From an uncultured Sulfitobacter sp. (GTDB lineage Bacteria > Pseudomonadota > Alphaproteobacteria > Rhodobacterales > Rhodobacteraceae): a stretch of DNA of 64,000 nt. Of this stretch, positions 8,009 to 15,315 are shown piece by piece. The notes under the pieces were generated by a model. The model saw nothing but the letters and a program-made list of their open reading frames with translations. It had not been told where the DNA came from and searched no databases. The position numbers and the translations under genes were made by a program. The stretch lies in contig CAJJCJ010000001.1 of NCBI GenBank assembly GCA_905182645.1, forward strand, positions 62,001-126,000, in the 5' to 3' direction. Within the stretch, counting starts at the first letter, position 1; the number at the start of each line of letters is the position of its first letter.

Positions 8009-9241
8009 ATGACCGTGATTGCAATTACACAGAACACACCTGTTTTGGTGGCTATCGACATCGCCAAAGCGCGGCATGAAGTTTTGATAGCTGTTCCGGG
8101 CAAGAAGCGCCGCCGTCGCTTAACTGTTTTAAACGAACTTGCTGATTTCACCCGCCTCATCACCGCGTTAAAGGACTACGGTCGCCCAGTGCGCGCAGCT
8201 TTTGAAGCAACTGGGAACTACCACCGCGCCTTGGCGTATCATCTGGCGACCGCAGGTTTTGAAGTGAAGCTGGTATCGTCAGTTGCTTTGGCGCGCACGC
8301 GGGAAGCTCTCCACAATAGTTGGGACAAAAACGATCCCAAGGACGCTCAGGTCATCCTCCACATGATGGAGATTGGGAATGAGCAGTTTTACCATGACCC
8401 GCTGGTGCGTGGGACAAATGACATTCAGGAATTATCCAAGACCCACGATATCGTTTCCAAATCGAAGACCGAGTTGTGGCATCGGATTCTGACGCATTAT
8501 CTGCCGCTGTATTTTCCAGAAGCTGATCGTTTCCATCGCAGTTCACGCAGCGACTGGTTCTTTGCTTTCCTTGAACGCTATCCGTCACCACACTTTATCT
8601 CAGCCATGAGCAAGGACGCATTTACCGCTGACGCTTGGGACGTTGTGGGCCGAAAGGTCGCAAAAGAACGTTTGCTTGCAGATATTTATGAGACCTCCAA
8701 AGTATCAGTGGGGTTACCAGTTGCCCTAGATTCTGACGCTATCAGTATGTTCCGCTTGGTTCTTGGAGAAGGCCGCAGTCTCATTGCGCAACGCAATCAA
8801 ATCGAAGCTCGCGCCGTCGCGCTTCTCAAAGATTTGCCTGACTATCAGTTGCTGACATCAATACCTGGGATAGGCCCGATCAACGCCCTGACCATCCTCG
8901 CAGAAGCTGGCGACTTGCGCCGCTTTGGACACCACCGGCAATTTCTGAAGTTCTGCGGTATGGACCTGGCGACCATCCAGTCCGGCACATTCCGTGGCCA
9001 AACCAAGTTGTCAAAATACGGGAACGCCCGCTTGCGCCGCACCCTGTGGATGGCCGGTCAGGTTGCCATTCTCCAACGTACCAACAGCTTCCGGGATAAG
9101 TTCGAGCGCTATATCTCCAAGGACCGACAAAACACCCATTTGCGCCGAAAGGCATATACCGCAATAGCCGCCAAAATGGCCCGTACTGTTCACGGGATCA
9201 TCAAAAACGGCGAACCCTATCGCCCCTTCTTTGAGGGGTGA
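8009..9241 (+). CDS. IS110-family transposase (DEDD recombinase)
   Basis: A full-length 410-residue protein with ATG start and AAGGGAG upstream. The N-terminal DEDD (RuvC-like) domain shows VAIDIAKARHEV near residue 15 (first Asp), AFEATGNYH near residue 65 (Glu) and KNDPKDAQ near residue 110 (Asp). The C-terminal Transposase_20 domain has the helix-hairpin-helix SIPGIGPINALTILAEAGD near residue 290 and the serine region QSGTFRGQTKLSKYGN. It shows no disruption and could be active. It sits inside a dead IS3 orfB. Confidence 0.92.
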   Translation: MTVIAITQNTPVLVAIDIAKARHEVLIAVPGKKRRRRLTVLNELADFTRLITALKDYGRPVRAAFEATGNYHRALAYHLATAGFEVKLVSSVALARTREALHNSWDKNDPKDAQVILHMMEIGNEQFYHDPLVRGTNDIQELSKTHDIVSKSKTELWHRILTHYLPLYFPEADRFHRSSRSDWFFAFLERYPSPHFISAMSKDAFTADAWDVVGRKVAKERLLADIYETSKVSVGLPVALDSDAISMFRLVLGEGRSLIAQRNQIEARAVALLKDLPDYQLLTSIPGIGPINALTILAEAGDLRRFGHHRQFLKFCGMDLATIQSGTFRGQTKLSKYGNARLRRTLWMAGQVAILQRTNSFRDKFERYISKDRQNTHLRRKAYTAIAAKMARTVHGIIKNGEPYRPFFEG

Positions 9242-9502
9242 TCGATCGCAGAAGGACCTTTCTCTGTAAGGGCCGTGGAGGCAGGCAACTGACCTCGTAG
9301 ATAATGTTTAGGCCTTCTGTGTTAGCGACCCGATGATCTCGTCTTAAGGACGGTGAGAGCCGCAAAAGCGTACTCTGTGTTTGTTATGGGAGAGACTGTC
9401 GTTGACCAAAACGCCGAACTGAACCATGCTTTTAACGTGTCGAGATACCTCGAGACGACAATGACCTGATGCCAAATCAGCCATTTATTCCGCGCATAGG
9501 AC
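9242..9502. other. IS110 right non-coding end
   Basis: There are 261 bases with no supported gene between the transposase stop and the resumption of IS3 orfB. A short inverted repeat, TCGAG/CTCGA around ATAC, lies near 9440. In the IS1111 branch of this family the guide (bridge) RNA is encoded at this end, so the stretch is a candidate non-coding RNA locus. Nothing else was recognised. Confidence 0.3.
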
Positions 9503-10031
9503 GTTGTCGACACGAATGGCCTGCGGTTTGCCCCGCCACTCAATGATCTGGTTCAGGCTACGCACCACGCGTTCAGTGGGCAATGAGAAGTCCACTTCGA
9601 TACATAGCCCTTCGCGATTAAAGTCATCCAGCACGTTCAGGGTTCAGATCGAACGACCATCCGCCAGTTGATCCGCCATAAAATCCATCGACCATGTATC
9701 GTTTGGGACATCAGGCACCGCCAACGGTTCTAGCCTGTCCCGCTTAAGACGCTTTTTGGGTTTGATCCGGAGGTTCAGCTCCAGTTCGCAGTAGATCCGG
9801 TAGACCCGTTTGTGGTTCCAGCCATAGCCTTGCACGTTGCGCAGGTACAAAAAGCACAGACCAAAGCCCCAGGTGCGCTTGTTGGCCGTCAACCGTTCCA
9901 ACCAATCGGCGATCTCCTCGTTCTCGTCGCTCAAGGTTGGGCTGTAGCGATAGCACGTCTTCACTGATTTGGAAGGTACGGCAGGCAAGCGTGATACTGG
10001 TGCCCCGCTGCATGACTGCATTCATGGCCAT
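9503..10031 (-). pseudogene. IS3 OrfB transposase, N-terminal fragment
   Basis: On the minus strand it carries the IS3 OrfB start (MAMNAVMQRGTSITLACRTF). After ISE a one-base insertion shifts the frame. Then come GWNHKRVYRIYCELELNLRI and NDTWSMDFMADQLADGRS, the first DDE Asp region. An in-frame TGA follows GRSI before [13 protein letters not shown], the second Asp region. The copy ends at 9503 where IS110 was inserted. It is clearly non-functional. Confidence 0.85.
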
Positions 10032-10051
10032 CTCTCGTCTGCGAGACGGCC

Positions 10052-10319
10052 TCAGCGCTTTTTTCCTAAGGCCTCCTTGAGTAGATCGTTCTGCATGCTC
10101 ATCTCAGCATATATCTTCTTCAGCCTGCGGTTCTGTTCGGCCATGTCCTTCATCTCTGTGATGAGGGAGGCATCCATGCCACCAAATTTAGCCCGCCATT
10201 TGTAAAAAACTGGCGCTGCTCATCCCATGCTCCCGGCAAAGCACCGAAACAGGCACACCGCTCTCCGCCTGCTTCAAGATGCCCATGATCTGTGCGTCGC
10301 TAAATCGTGCTGTCTTCAT
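10052..10319 (-). pseudogene. IS3 OrfA transposase, frameshifted
   Basis: The minus-strand frame begins MKTARFSDAQIMGILKQAES and continues through CREHGMSSASF, a HTH_21-type OrfA. A run of six T residues in place of five shifts the frame after SASF, and the true sequence resumes with KWRAKFGGMDASLITEMKD in the next frame. It ends in LKEALGKKR. It pairs with the orfB pieces at 7600-7871 and 9503-10031. Confidence 0.85.
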
Positions 10320-10367
10320 CAAAAATCTCCTCAGATATCTTGCCGAGAAAATTCTACTTTTGAACAC

Positions 10368-10393
10368 GATGGATTCAGCCGGTCACTGCAACA
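10368..10393 (+). repeat. IS30 left terminal inverted repeat
   Basis: 26 bases beginning GATGGATTCAGCCGGTCACT, perfectly complementary to 11557-11582. Confidence 0.93.
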
Positions 10394-10499
10394 CAGTGTA
10401 GAACTTAGAATTTGAGGGGCTGTGTTGATGACCAAACCAAGACCGATGGACGAGCAAAGGAAATCCTTAATTTGGCATGAATGGGAACGCTGAACCCCG

Positions 10500-11567
10500 A
10501 TGTCGAATATCGCGCGGGTTATCGACAAACCGCCTGCGACTGTTTTCTCGTACTTACAATATCATGGTGGCATCCGACCATGGCAAAGGTTTCGGCGTGC
10601 TGAGGCTTTGAGTTTGGAGGAGCGTGAGGAAATCTCCCGAGGTATTTCTCATGGGTGTAGCGCGCGTTTTATTGCCAAAACTTTGTGCCGTAGCGCTTCG
10701 ACGATCAGTCGAGAGATCAATAAAAACGGTGGGCGGGGGCGATACCGTGCTACTATTGCGGACAAATCCGCCTGGCGTCGCGGCCAACGCCCCAAACCAT
10801 TTCTACTTAATCTGAACGTCATGCTAAAGGACCTCGTTGATGCCAAGCTCTGTGAGGATTGGTCCCCAGAACAAATTGCGGGGTGGCTCAAGCTGACGTA
10901 TCCAGATGACGAAGGCATGCGTGTGTCGCACGAAACGATCTACAAAAGCCTGTTCGTGCAAACACGCGGCCTGTTACGCAAAGAACTGCGCAACCATCTC
11001 AGAAGCAAACGTAAATTCCGTCATGCGAAGGGCCACAAGCCCGGGTCGGGACAGCAAATCGTCGATGGCGTATCCATTCGGGAAAGGCCTGCAGACGTCG
11101 AAGACCGTGCCGTTCCGGGGCATTGGGAAGGCGATCTTATCTGCGGTCCAAAGAACAGTTACATTGCCACTGTTGTCGAACGGCAATCCCGTTTTACACT
11201 GCTGGTTAAAGTCGACGGAAAGAAGACAGACCGTGTAGTTCCTGCCTTGGCGGGTCAAATGGCTAAACTGCCGGAGCGGCTAAAACAAAGCCTTACGTGG
11301 GATAGAGGGACCGAATTGGCATCACATCAAAAGTTCACCGTCGCCACAGACATCGATGTCTACTTTTGCGACCCAAGCAGCCCCTGGCAACGCGGGACGA
11401 ATGAAAATACCAATGGCCTTCTACGACAATACTTCCCTAAGGGTTCCTGCCTTTCAGGTTACTCACAGCAAGACTTGGATAAGGTCGCAAACCATCTAAA
11501 CAACCGGCCACGGAAGACCTTGGGATTCCTGACCCCGGCGCGTAAGCTAGAGCAACTGTTGCAGTGA
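10500..11567 (+). CDS. IS30-family transposase
   Basis: A 355-residue intact transposase. The N-terminal helix-turn-helix includes SASTISREINKNGGRGRYRA near residue 65. The DDE integrase core shows VPGHWEGDLICG near residue 205 (first Asp), SLTWDRGTELASH near residue 265 (second Asp) and SPWQRGTNENTNGLLRQYFP near residue 300 (Glu). These are hallmark IS30 motifs. It starts at an ATG 107 bases after the right edge of the left inverted repeat. Confidence 0.95.
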   Translation: MSNIARVIDKPPATVFSYLQYHGGIRPWQRFRRAEALSLEEREEISRGISHGCSARFIAKTLCRSASTISREINKNGGRGRYRATIADKSAWRRGQRPKPFLLNLNVMLKDLVDAKLCEDWSPEQIAGWLKLTYPDDEGMRVSHETIYKSLFVQTRGLLRKELRNHLRSKRKFRHAKGHKPGSGQQIVDGVSIRERPADVEDRAVPGHWEGDLICGPKNSYIATVVERQSRFTLLVKVDGKKTDRVVPALAGQMAKLPERLKQSLTWDRGTELASHQKFTVATDIDVYFCDPSSPWQRGTNENTNGLLRQYFPKGSCLSGYSQQDLDKVANHLNNRPRKTLGFLTPARKLEQLLQ

Positions 11568-11582
11568 CCGGCTGAATCCATC
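11557..11582 (-). repeat. IS30 right terminal inverted repeat
   Basis: A perfect reverse complement of 10368-10393. It overlaps the last codons of the transposase gene. Confidence 0.93.
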
Positions 11583-11609
11583 ACCACTAATTTTAGGGGG
11601 AATTACCTC

Positions 11610-11978
11610 GCGATCTAGCCCTGCTGCTTTCATGTCTTGGATTGCTGACAACATGATGTCGGCATTCAAACCAATGAATACCGCTGCAAGGCCAACAAAG
11701 GAATGCAGTGCTGCAACCAGCTGGGGCATTTCCGTCATCTGCACTTTTGCAGCGACGTATTGACCGATGAATGAACCAATCGCGAGTGCGTGGATGATCC
11801 AGCCAAGGTTAAAGACGCCGGGTCCAAAGACCGTGGTGACAATAGCAATTGCCATACCAGCGATGCCATACCAAACCGCGCGCTTGGCGTTTTCTTGATT
11901 AGACAAACCACCAAAGGAAAGGATGAAAAGAACAGCAGCCGCGATGTAGGCTGCAGATGTGATGCCGATGCTAAACAT
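11610..11978 (-). pseudogene. pntB: NAD(P) transhydrogenase subunit beta, N-terminal remnant
   Basis: From the ATG at 11978 (GGAGG upstream) the frame reads through AAVLFILSFGGLSNQENAKR, VQMTEMPQLVAALHSFVGLA and LNADIMLSAIQDM, the first membrane helices of PntB. Homology ends at about residue 123, where the end of the dead IS3 element begins. Intact PntB has about 465-500 residues, so three quarters is missing, and no remainder is seen left of the IS cluster. It cannot form a proton-translocating transhydrogenase. Confidence 0.9.
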
Positions 11979-11992
11979 GTCTTGGCACCTCC

Positions 11993-12418
11993 CTAAGATT
12001 TCTGGAACATGGCAAGCATGCGTCGTGTGACGGGGAAACCGCCGACGATATTGATTGAAGCAATCATTACGCCGATGAACGATAGGAAGACAACCAGCCA
12101 GCTGCCTGTTCCGATTTACGAAAGACACCCAAGGATGACAATGCCCGAAATCGCATTGGTCACCGCCATAAGTGGATTGTCCAATGAATGCGAGACGCCC
12201 CAGATCACTTGGAAACCAACGAAACAAGTGAGTGCGAAGACAATGAAATGCTGCATGAAGCTGACGGGGGCGTAGGCACCGAGGATCAACATAAGCAGGC
12301 CACCGATGGCAAGCATTCCGACCTGTGATTTGGTCTGCGCTTTGAAGGCAGCAACTTCTGCGGCACGCCTTTCTTCGGGCGTCAGTTCAGGAACGGCTTT
12401 CTTCGCAGGTTGGGCCAC
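11993..12418 (-). pseudogene. pntA2: NAD(P) transhydrogenase alpha, membrane part (PntA2), with nonsense mutation
   Basis: The frame contains [39 protein letters not shown] and [17 protein letters not shown]. It is then stopped by a TAA at 12116-12118, where relatives have a Gln (LQIG). The same frame resumes as [20 protein letters not shown] and ends in [10 protein letters not shown] with a true stop at 11993. A single C-to-T change would explain the stop. It is part of the decayed pnt operon, 14 bases before the pntB start. Confidence 0.88.
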
Positions 12419-13500
12419 GGATCACGTCGTCTTTCATATTATGGTTCGGCACGCCGTCTTTTTCTGGCTTGAGGTCAGTCATCATATGGCGGATGTTCGT
12501 CGCATAAAACGTCGATGCTTGTGCGGCGATGCGTGATGGAAAATCGGTGTAACCGATGATTGTTACACCGTTATCGGTTACAATCTTTTTCGTCCATCAC
12601 GGTCAGCTTGCAGTTGCCGCCACGTTCGGCAGCAAGGTCAATAATGACTGAACCGGGCTTCATCGCGTCGATAATGTCTTTGGTCCAAAGCTCTGGTGCG
12701 TCACGGCCTGGGATCAGTGCTGTGGTAATGACAATATCGATGTCAGGTGCGATTTCACGGAATTTTGCAAGTTGGGCGATTGCTAATTCCGGCGATGATA
12801 CAGGCGCGTAACCACCGGTGGTAGAACCGCCCTGCTGTTTTTCGTCAAAATCGAGGAAGACAAATTCAGCGCCCATTGATTCAACTTGCTCGGCCACTTC
12901 TGGCCGCAGATCGAATGCATATGTGATTGCGCCAAGTGATGTCGCGGTGCCGATTGCCGCAAGACCTGCGACGCCTGCCCCAACAACAAGAACTTTTGCA
13001 GGCGGTACTTTACCGGCGGCCGTGACCTGACCGGTAAAGAAGCGGTCAAAATTGTTACTGGCTTCGATGACGGCGCGATAACCTGCGATATTGGCCATCA
13101 ATGATAGCGCGTCCATTTTCTGGGCACGCGAAATACGCGCCACCATGTCCATGGCGATGACTGTCGCGCCTTGCGTGTTGGTGGCGTTCATCAGTTTTTC
13201 GTTCTGACCCGGATAGAAAAACGAGATCAATGTTTGACCTTTTTGCAGGCGCTTGATCTCTTTATCTTAAAGCGGACGCACTTTGATAACGATGTCGGCA
13301 GCTTTGAAAAGTGCTGCTGCAGAATCCACAATCTCAACACCAGCTTCTCGATAAAGTTCATTAGAAAATCCAGAAGCTGAACCTGCATCCTTTTGGACAA
13401 TATAGCCAAATCCAAGCTTATGAAGCTGGCGAGCGGAATCTGGCGTTATCGCGACACGATTTTCGTCATTATATATTTCTTTGGGCGTTCCAATCTTCAT
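12419..13500 (-). pseudogene. pntA: NAD(P) transhydrogenase alpha, NAD-binding part (PntA1), multiply broken
   Basis: The ATG at 13500 begins MKIGTPKEIYNDENRVAITP, the alanine dehydrogenase/PntA N-terminus. An in-frame TAA stops it after KVRPL at 13267, and the same frame resumes as DKEIKRLQKGQTLISFFYPG. The NAD-binding VLVVGAGVAGLAAIGTA lies in the intact middle. After LTVMDEK an extra A in a run of five shifts the frame; VTDNGVTIIGYTDFPSRIAA follows in another frame. After DDVIRG a short stretch that relatives have before the PntA2 part is missing. At least three independent lesions are present, so the gene is dead. Confidence 0.9.
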
Positions 13501-13530
13501 TTACTTCTACTCCCCCATTGACCAAAGGTA

Positions 13531-13558
13531 TTGATTTTCAATTAATACAAAGTATACT
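13531..13558 (+). promoter_or_regulatory. Probable sigma-70 promoter of the small CxxC gene
   Basis: TTGATT at 13531-13536 and TATACT at 13553-13558 are separated by 16 bases and point to the small gene starting 30 bases downstream. The divergent pntA remnant starts at 13500. Confidence 0.5.
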
Positions 13559-13587
13559 TCTCTTTATCAGAATAACATGAGGTAGAT

Positions 13588-13758
13588 ATGCCGTCATTAA
13601 AAAGCAAAGTTTTGAACTTCCTGAAAAGTTTCTTAATTCCAGCGGCCTGTGAGGAATGTGCCAAACACGATCGGCAATATGAAATCAGCTGTGAAACCTG
13701 TGTGGAGGCAAAAAAAAAACGCCTCTCAGATGGCCTTATGTACCTGTCTTACCATTGA
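13588..13758 (+). CDS. Small two-CxxC protein of unknown function, possibly frameshifted
   Basis: A 56-residue frame with GAGG upstream of its ATG. Cys21-x2-Cys24 and Cys35-x2-Cys38 (ACEEC and SCETC) form a four-cysteine pattern that could bind zinc. The N-terminal half is amphipathic and basic. Codons 41-45 contain ten consecutive A residues (13710-13719) flanked by GAGGC and GCCTC. If the run were nine A, the frame would continue to a TGA at 13778-13780 that overlaps the ATG of the next gene (ATGA), the usual layout of coupled genes. So this may be a one-base expansion or a slippage site. I do not recognise the family. Confidence 0.45.
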   Translation: MPSLKSKVLNFLKSFLIPAACEECAKHDRQYEISCETCVEAKKKRLSDGLMYLSYH

Positions 13759-13776
13759 AGTAAAAAATCATAGCAA

Positions 13777-13968
13777 ATGACTAAAGATCAGCCAGCATTC
13801 ACTGAAGGGCGCCTAGAGGATGCTATAAAGTAACTTCTAGCGGCCTATCCCAACTCGCTTAAAGAGCTGGGCACTCTTAGAACATTAATTGACGGCGTCA
13901 GAAGCCTGATGGAATCTTTCCGCTTTCGTGCTAAGTTGAGTGCGCGTTTAAGCCAGCTTTCGTTTTAA
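13777..13968 (+). pseudogene. Small gene of unknown function interrupted by an in-frame TAA
   Basis: From ATG 13777 the frame reads MTKDQPAFTEGRLEDAIK and then TAA at 13831-13833. Without a frame change it continues for 44 more residues (LLAAYPNSLKELGTLRTL...) to a TAA at 13966. The codon pattern is coherent on both sides, so a CAA-to-TAA change is the simplest explanation. The protein would be 63 residues, mostly helical. No family was recognised. Confidence 0.4.
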
Positions 13969-13979
13969 AGGAAAGGCCT

Positions 13980-14108
13980 TGACTTGCCCCCGCCAAAAAA
14001 ACTTCCTCACTTTGGTGTAGAGTTTGCTCGACCTATCGAGGGGGCAGGTAAATGCGAAAGAGCCGTTTTACTGGGGCGCAGATTAATGGGATGATTGAGG
14101 AGCAATGA
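13980..14108 (+). pseudogene. IS3-family remnant (left end and start of OrfA)
   Basis: TGACTTGCCCCC at 13980-13991 resembles the terminal repeat of an IS3 subgroup. An ATG at 14052 starts MRKSRFTGAQINGMIEEQ, the well-known OrfA opening (relatives: MRKSRFTEAQIIGMIKEQ), followed at once by a stop at 14106-14108. Nothing of the rest is recognisable; 14109-14250 holds no supported feature. Confidence 0.65.
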
Positions 14109-14252
14109 GGTGAGCGGGAGCGCTTCGGAGAGTATCGACATTAGCCTCCAAACGCCTTCTAGGTAAGAAGTTATTTACGCCTATCGTAAACCAGCCTTTT
14201 GGTTTCTGATGAAAATCAAAAACATGCCCAGCTTTATGACGATATCATAGTC

Positions 14253-14863
14253 GTTCGACACGTTTGTCATTCACTTGCCAACCCGCGTCTCTTAGCAAGG
14301 CCGCGACTCGGAGATAGCCATATCGACCGTACTGGCGGGTCAACTCGATCATGTCTGCGACCAAGCGTTCTTCGTCAGCACGCCTCTTTGGTAATCGACG
14401 TTGTGTGGATCGATGTTGGCCCAACGCGCGGCACACTCGACGCTCAGAAACCTTCATCTGACTGCGCACGAGATCAATGCAAGCCCCCTCTCATCGTTTG
14501 CAAGCAAACGACTGCCGGGCAGCGGGACGACGCGAAGGGCTTAGAAGTTTCCCGATGCAGCCTCCTTTAGGATCAGCTTGTCCAGCGTAAGGTCCGATAC
14601 TGCTTGGCGAAGACGCTCGTTCTCTTTCTGTAACCGCTTCAGTTCCTTGAGTTGTTCTGTGCCCATTCCGCCGTACTTCTTCTTCCAACGGTAATAGGTT
14701 TGTTCAGTCACACTGATCTGACGGATCGCGTCAATCCGAGGGCATACCTTGCCCCATTAGAACTTCAACCTGCCGTAACTTCACGACAATCTCTTCGGGC
14801 TTGGGTCTCTTAATCGCCATTCTTAGTCCTCCGCTTTCCTAACTATAGGGGCGGACCACTTCA
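14253..14863 (-). pseudogene. IS3-family remnant (orfA and start of orfB)
   Basis: On the minus strand, MAIKRPKPEEIVVKLRQVEV opens OrfA at 14820. An extra base after GQGMP shifts it, and EQTYYRWKKKYGGMGTEQLK and DKLILKEAASGNF follow. OrfB then reads VSERRVCRALGQHRSTQRRL and RYGYLRVAALLRDAGWQVND and breaks off after KRVER at about 14253. The DDE domain is missing. The right end lies near 14863 (TGAAGTGGTCC read on the minus strand). It is a different IS3 subgroup from the nested element. Confidence 0.8.
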
Positions 14864-14876
14864 AAGGGGGAGGCTC

Positions 14877-15047
14877 ACATCTGCGCGTGCCGATGCCGTC
14901 TTGCCCGTCCACCAGACGGTTGTAGGTCAGTGTGATGCTGCTGGAATGAACCACTTGATGTGCGTCCTGTGCCGCCTCAATTTGAAGCAGCACTGAACAG
15001 GGCTGATCAGTGGTGTAGTGCAGGTGGCTCTGAACGCGCAGCAACAT
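14877..15047 (-). pseudogene. Transglutaminase-like protein, N-terminal stub
   Basis: From ATG 15047 the minus strand reads MLLRVQSHLHYTTDQPCSVL, LQIEAAQDAHQVVHSSSITL and ends in the GQDGIGTRR region. This resembles the beta-rich N-terminal region of bacterial transglutaminase-like proteins of this order (LHYTxxxPxDVLLQIEAA). About 57 residues remain; the gene is cut by the end of the adjacent IS3 remnant. The catalytic Cys-His-Asp domain is absent. The family call rests on memory of the motif. Confidence 0.5.
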
Positions 15048-15120
15048 TGCAATTTCTTTGCAAATGGGCGCAGAAATATACCCTGAAAGCTCAATGTAAC
15101 GAATTTCTAAAAAGGTACCA

Positions 15121-15195
15121 TGGCAGTCCCTAGGGGAATTGAACCCCTCTTTCCAGGTTGAAAACCTGGCGTCCTAACCGATAGACGAAGGGACC
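15121..15195 (-). tRNA. tRNA-Glu (UUC)
   Basis: The minus strand folds as a 75-base tRNA. The acceptor GGTCCCT pairs with AGGGACT, the anticodon stem is CCAGG/CCTGG, and the loop TTTTCAA has anticodon TTC. The T arm is GAGGGGTTCAATTCCCCT. CCA is encoded at 15121-15123. It marks the border between the IS-rich region and the core chromosome. Confidence 0.97.
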
Positions 15196-15315
15196 GCACT
15201 TGGTAGGGGGCTTTTAAGAAAATGGTGCGCCAAGAGCAAGAGGTTTTTTCGAAAAAAGGCTGTAAGTTTCGCGTAAGTTTTGCATAAGTTTGGCATATGT
15301 CGAAAAATAAGGGAT

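Larger units (their letters stand above)
7872..9502 (+). mobile_element. IS110-family insertion sequence, apparently intact
   Basis: The boundaries are inferred from where the split IS3 orfB resumes: the left piece starts inside the GTEFIS codons and the right piece ends at RVDN, so 1631 bases interrupt one gene. There is no terminal inverted repeat and no obvious target duplication, as expected for IS110 elements, which recombine through a DEDD enzyme. The element has a 137-base left non-coding end with two hairpins, one intact transposase and a 261-base right non-coding end. Confidence 0.7.
10368..11582 (+). mobile_element. IS30-family insertion sequence, apparently intact
   Basis: A 1215-base element bounded by 26-base perfect inverted repeats and holding one full-length IS30 transposase. 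It is flanked by AC on both sides (10366-10367 and 11583-11584), consistent with a 2-base target duplication. It lies in the right terminal region of the dead IS3 element: joining its flanks restores the IS3 end, which aligns with the IS3 left end. Confidence 0.92.
7559..11609 (-). mobile_element. Nested IS3-family element carrying IS110 and IS30 insertions
   Basis: The two ends are inverted relatives of each other. The left end, read on the plus strand, begins GGGGTAATCCCCCCAT. The right end, read on the minus strand, begins GAGGTAATTCCCCCTA. Both continue to a shared GTGGTG/ATGGTG block and GTAGAATT. Within it lie IS3 orfA and orfB on the minus strand, split by an IS110 element (7872-9502) and, near the right end, an IS30 element (10368-11582). 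Removing both inserts and one 2-base duplication leaves about 1.2 kb, the usual IS3 size. The host IS3 is dead (frameshifts, a stop codon, insertions). Confidence 0.75.

Noticed and set aside
8880..9164. Minus-strand open frames inside the IS110 transposase gene
   Set aside because: They are shadows of an intact, motif-rich transposase frame.
7200..15120. Frameshifts as sequencing errors
   Set aside because: Several are one-base changes in homopolymer runs, so error is possible for some. However, nonsense codons, deletions and IS cuts affect the same genes, and 49 kb of core genes show no such faults. Decay is the better explanation.
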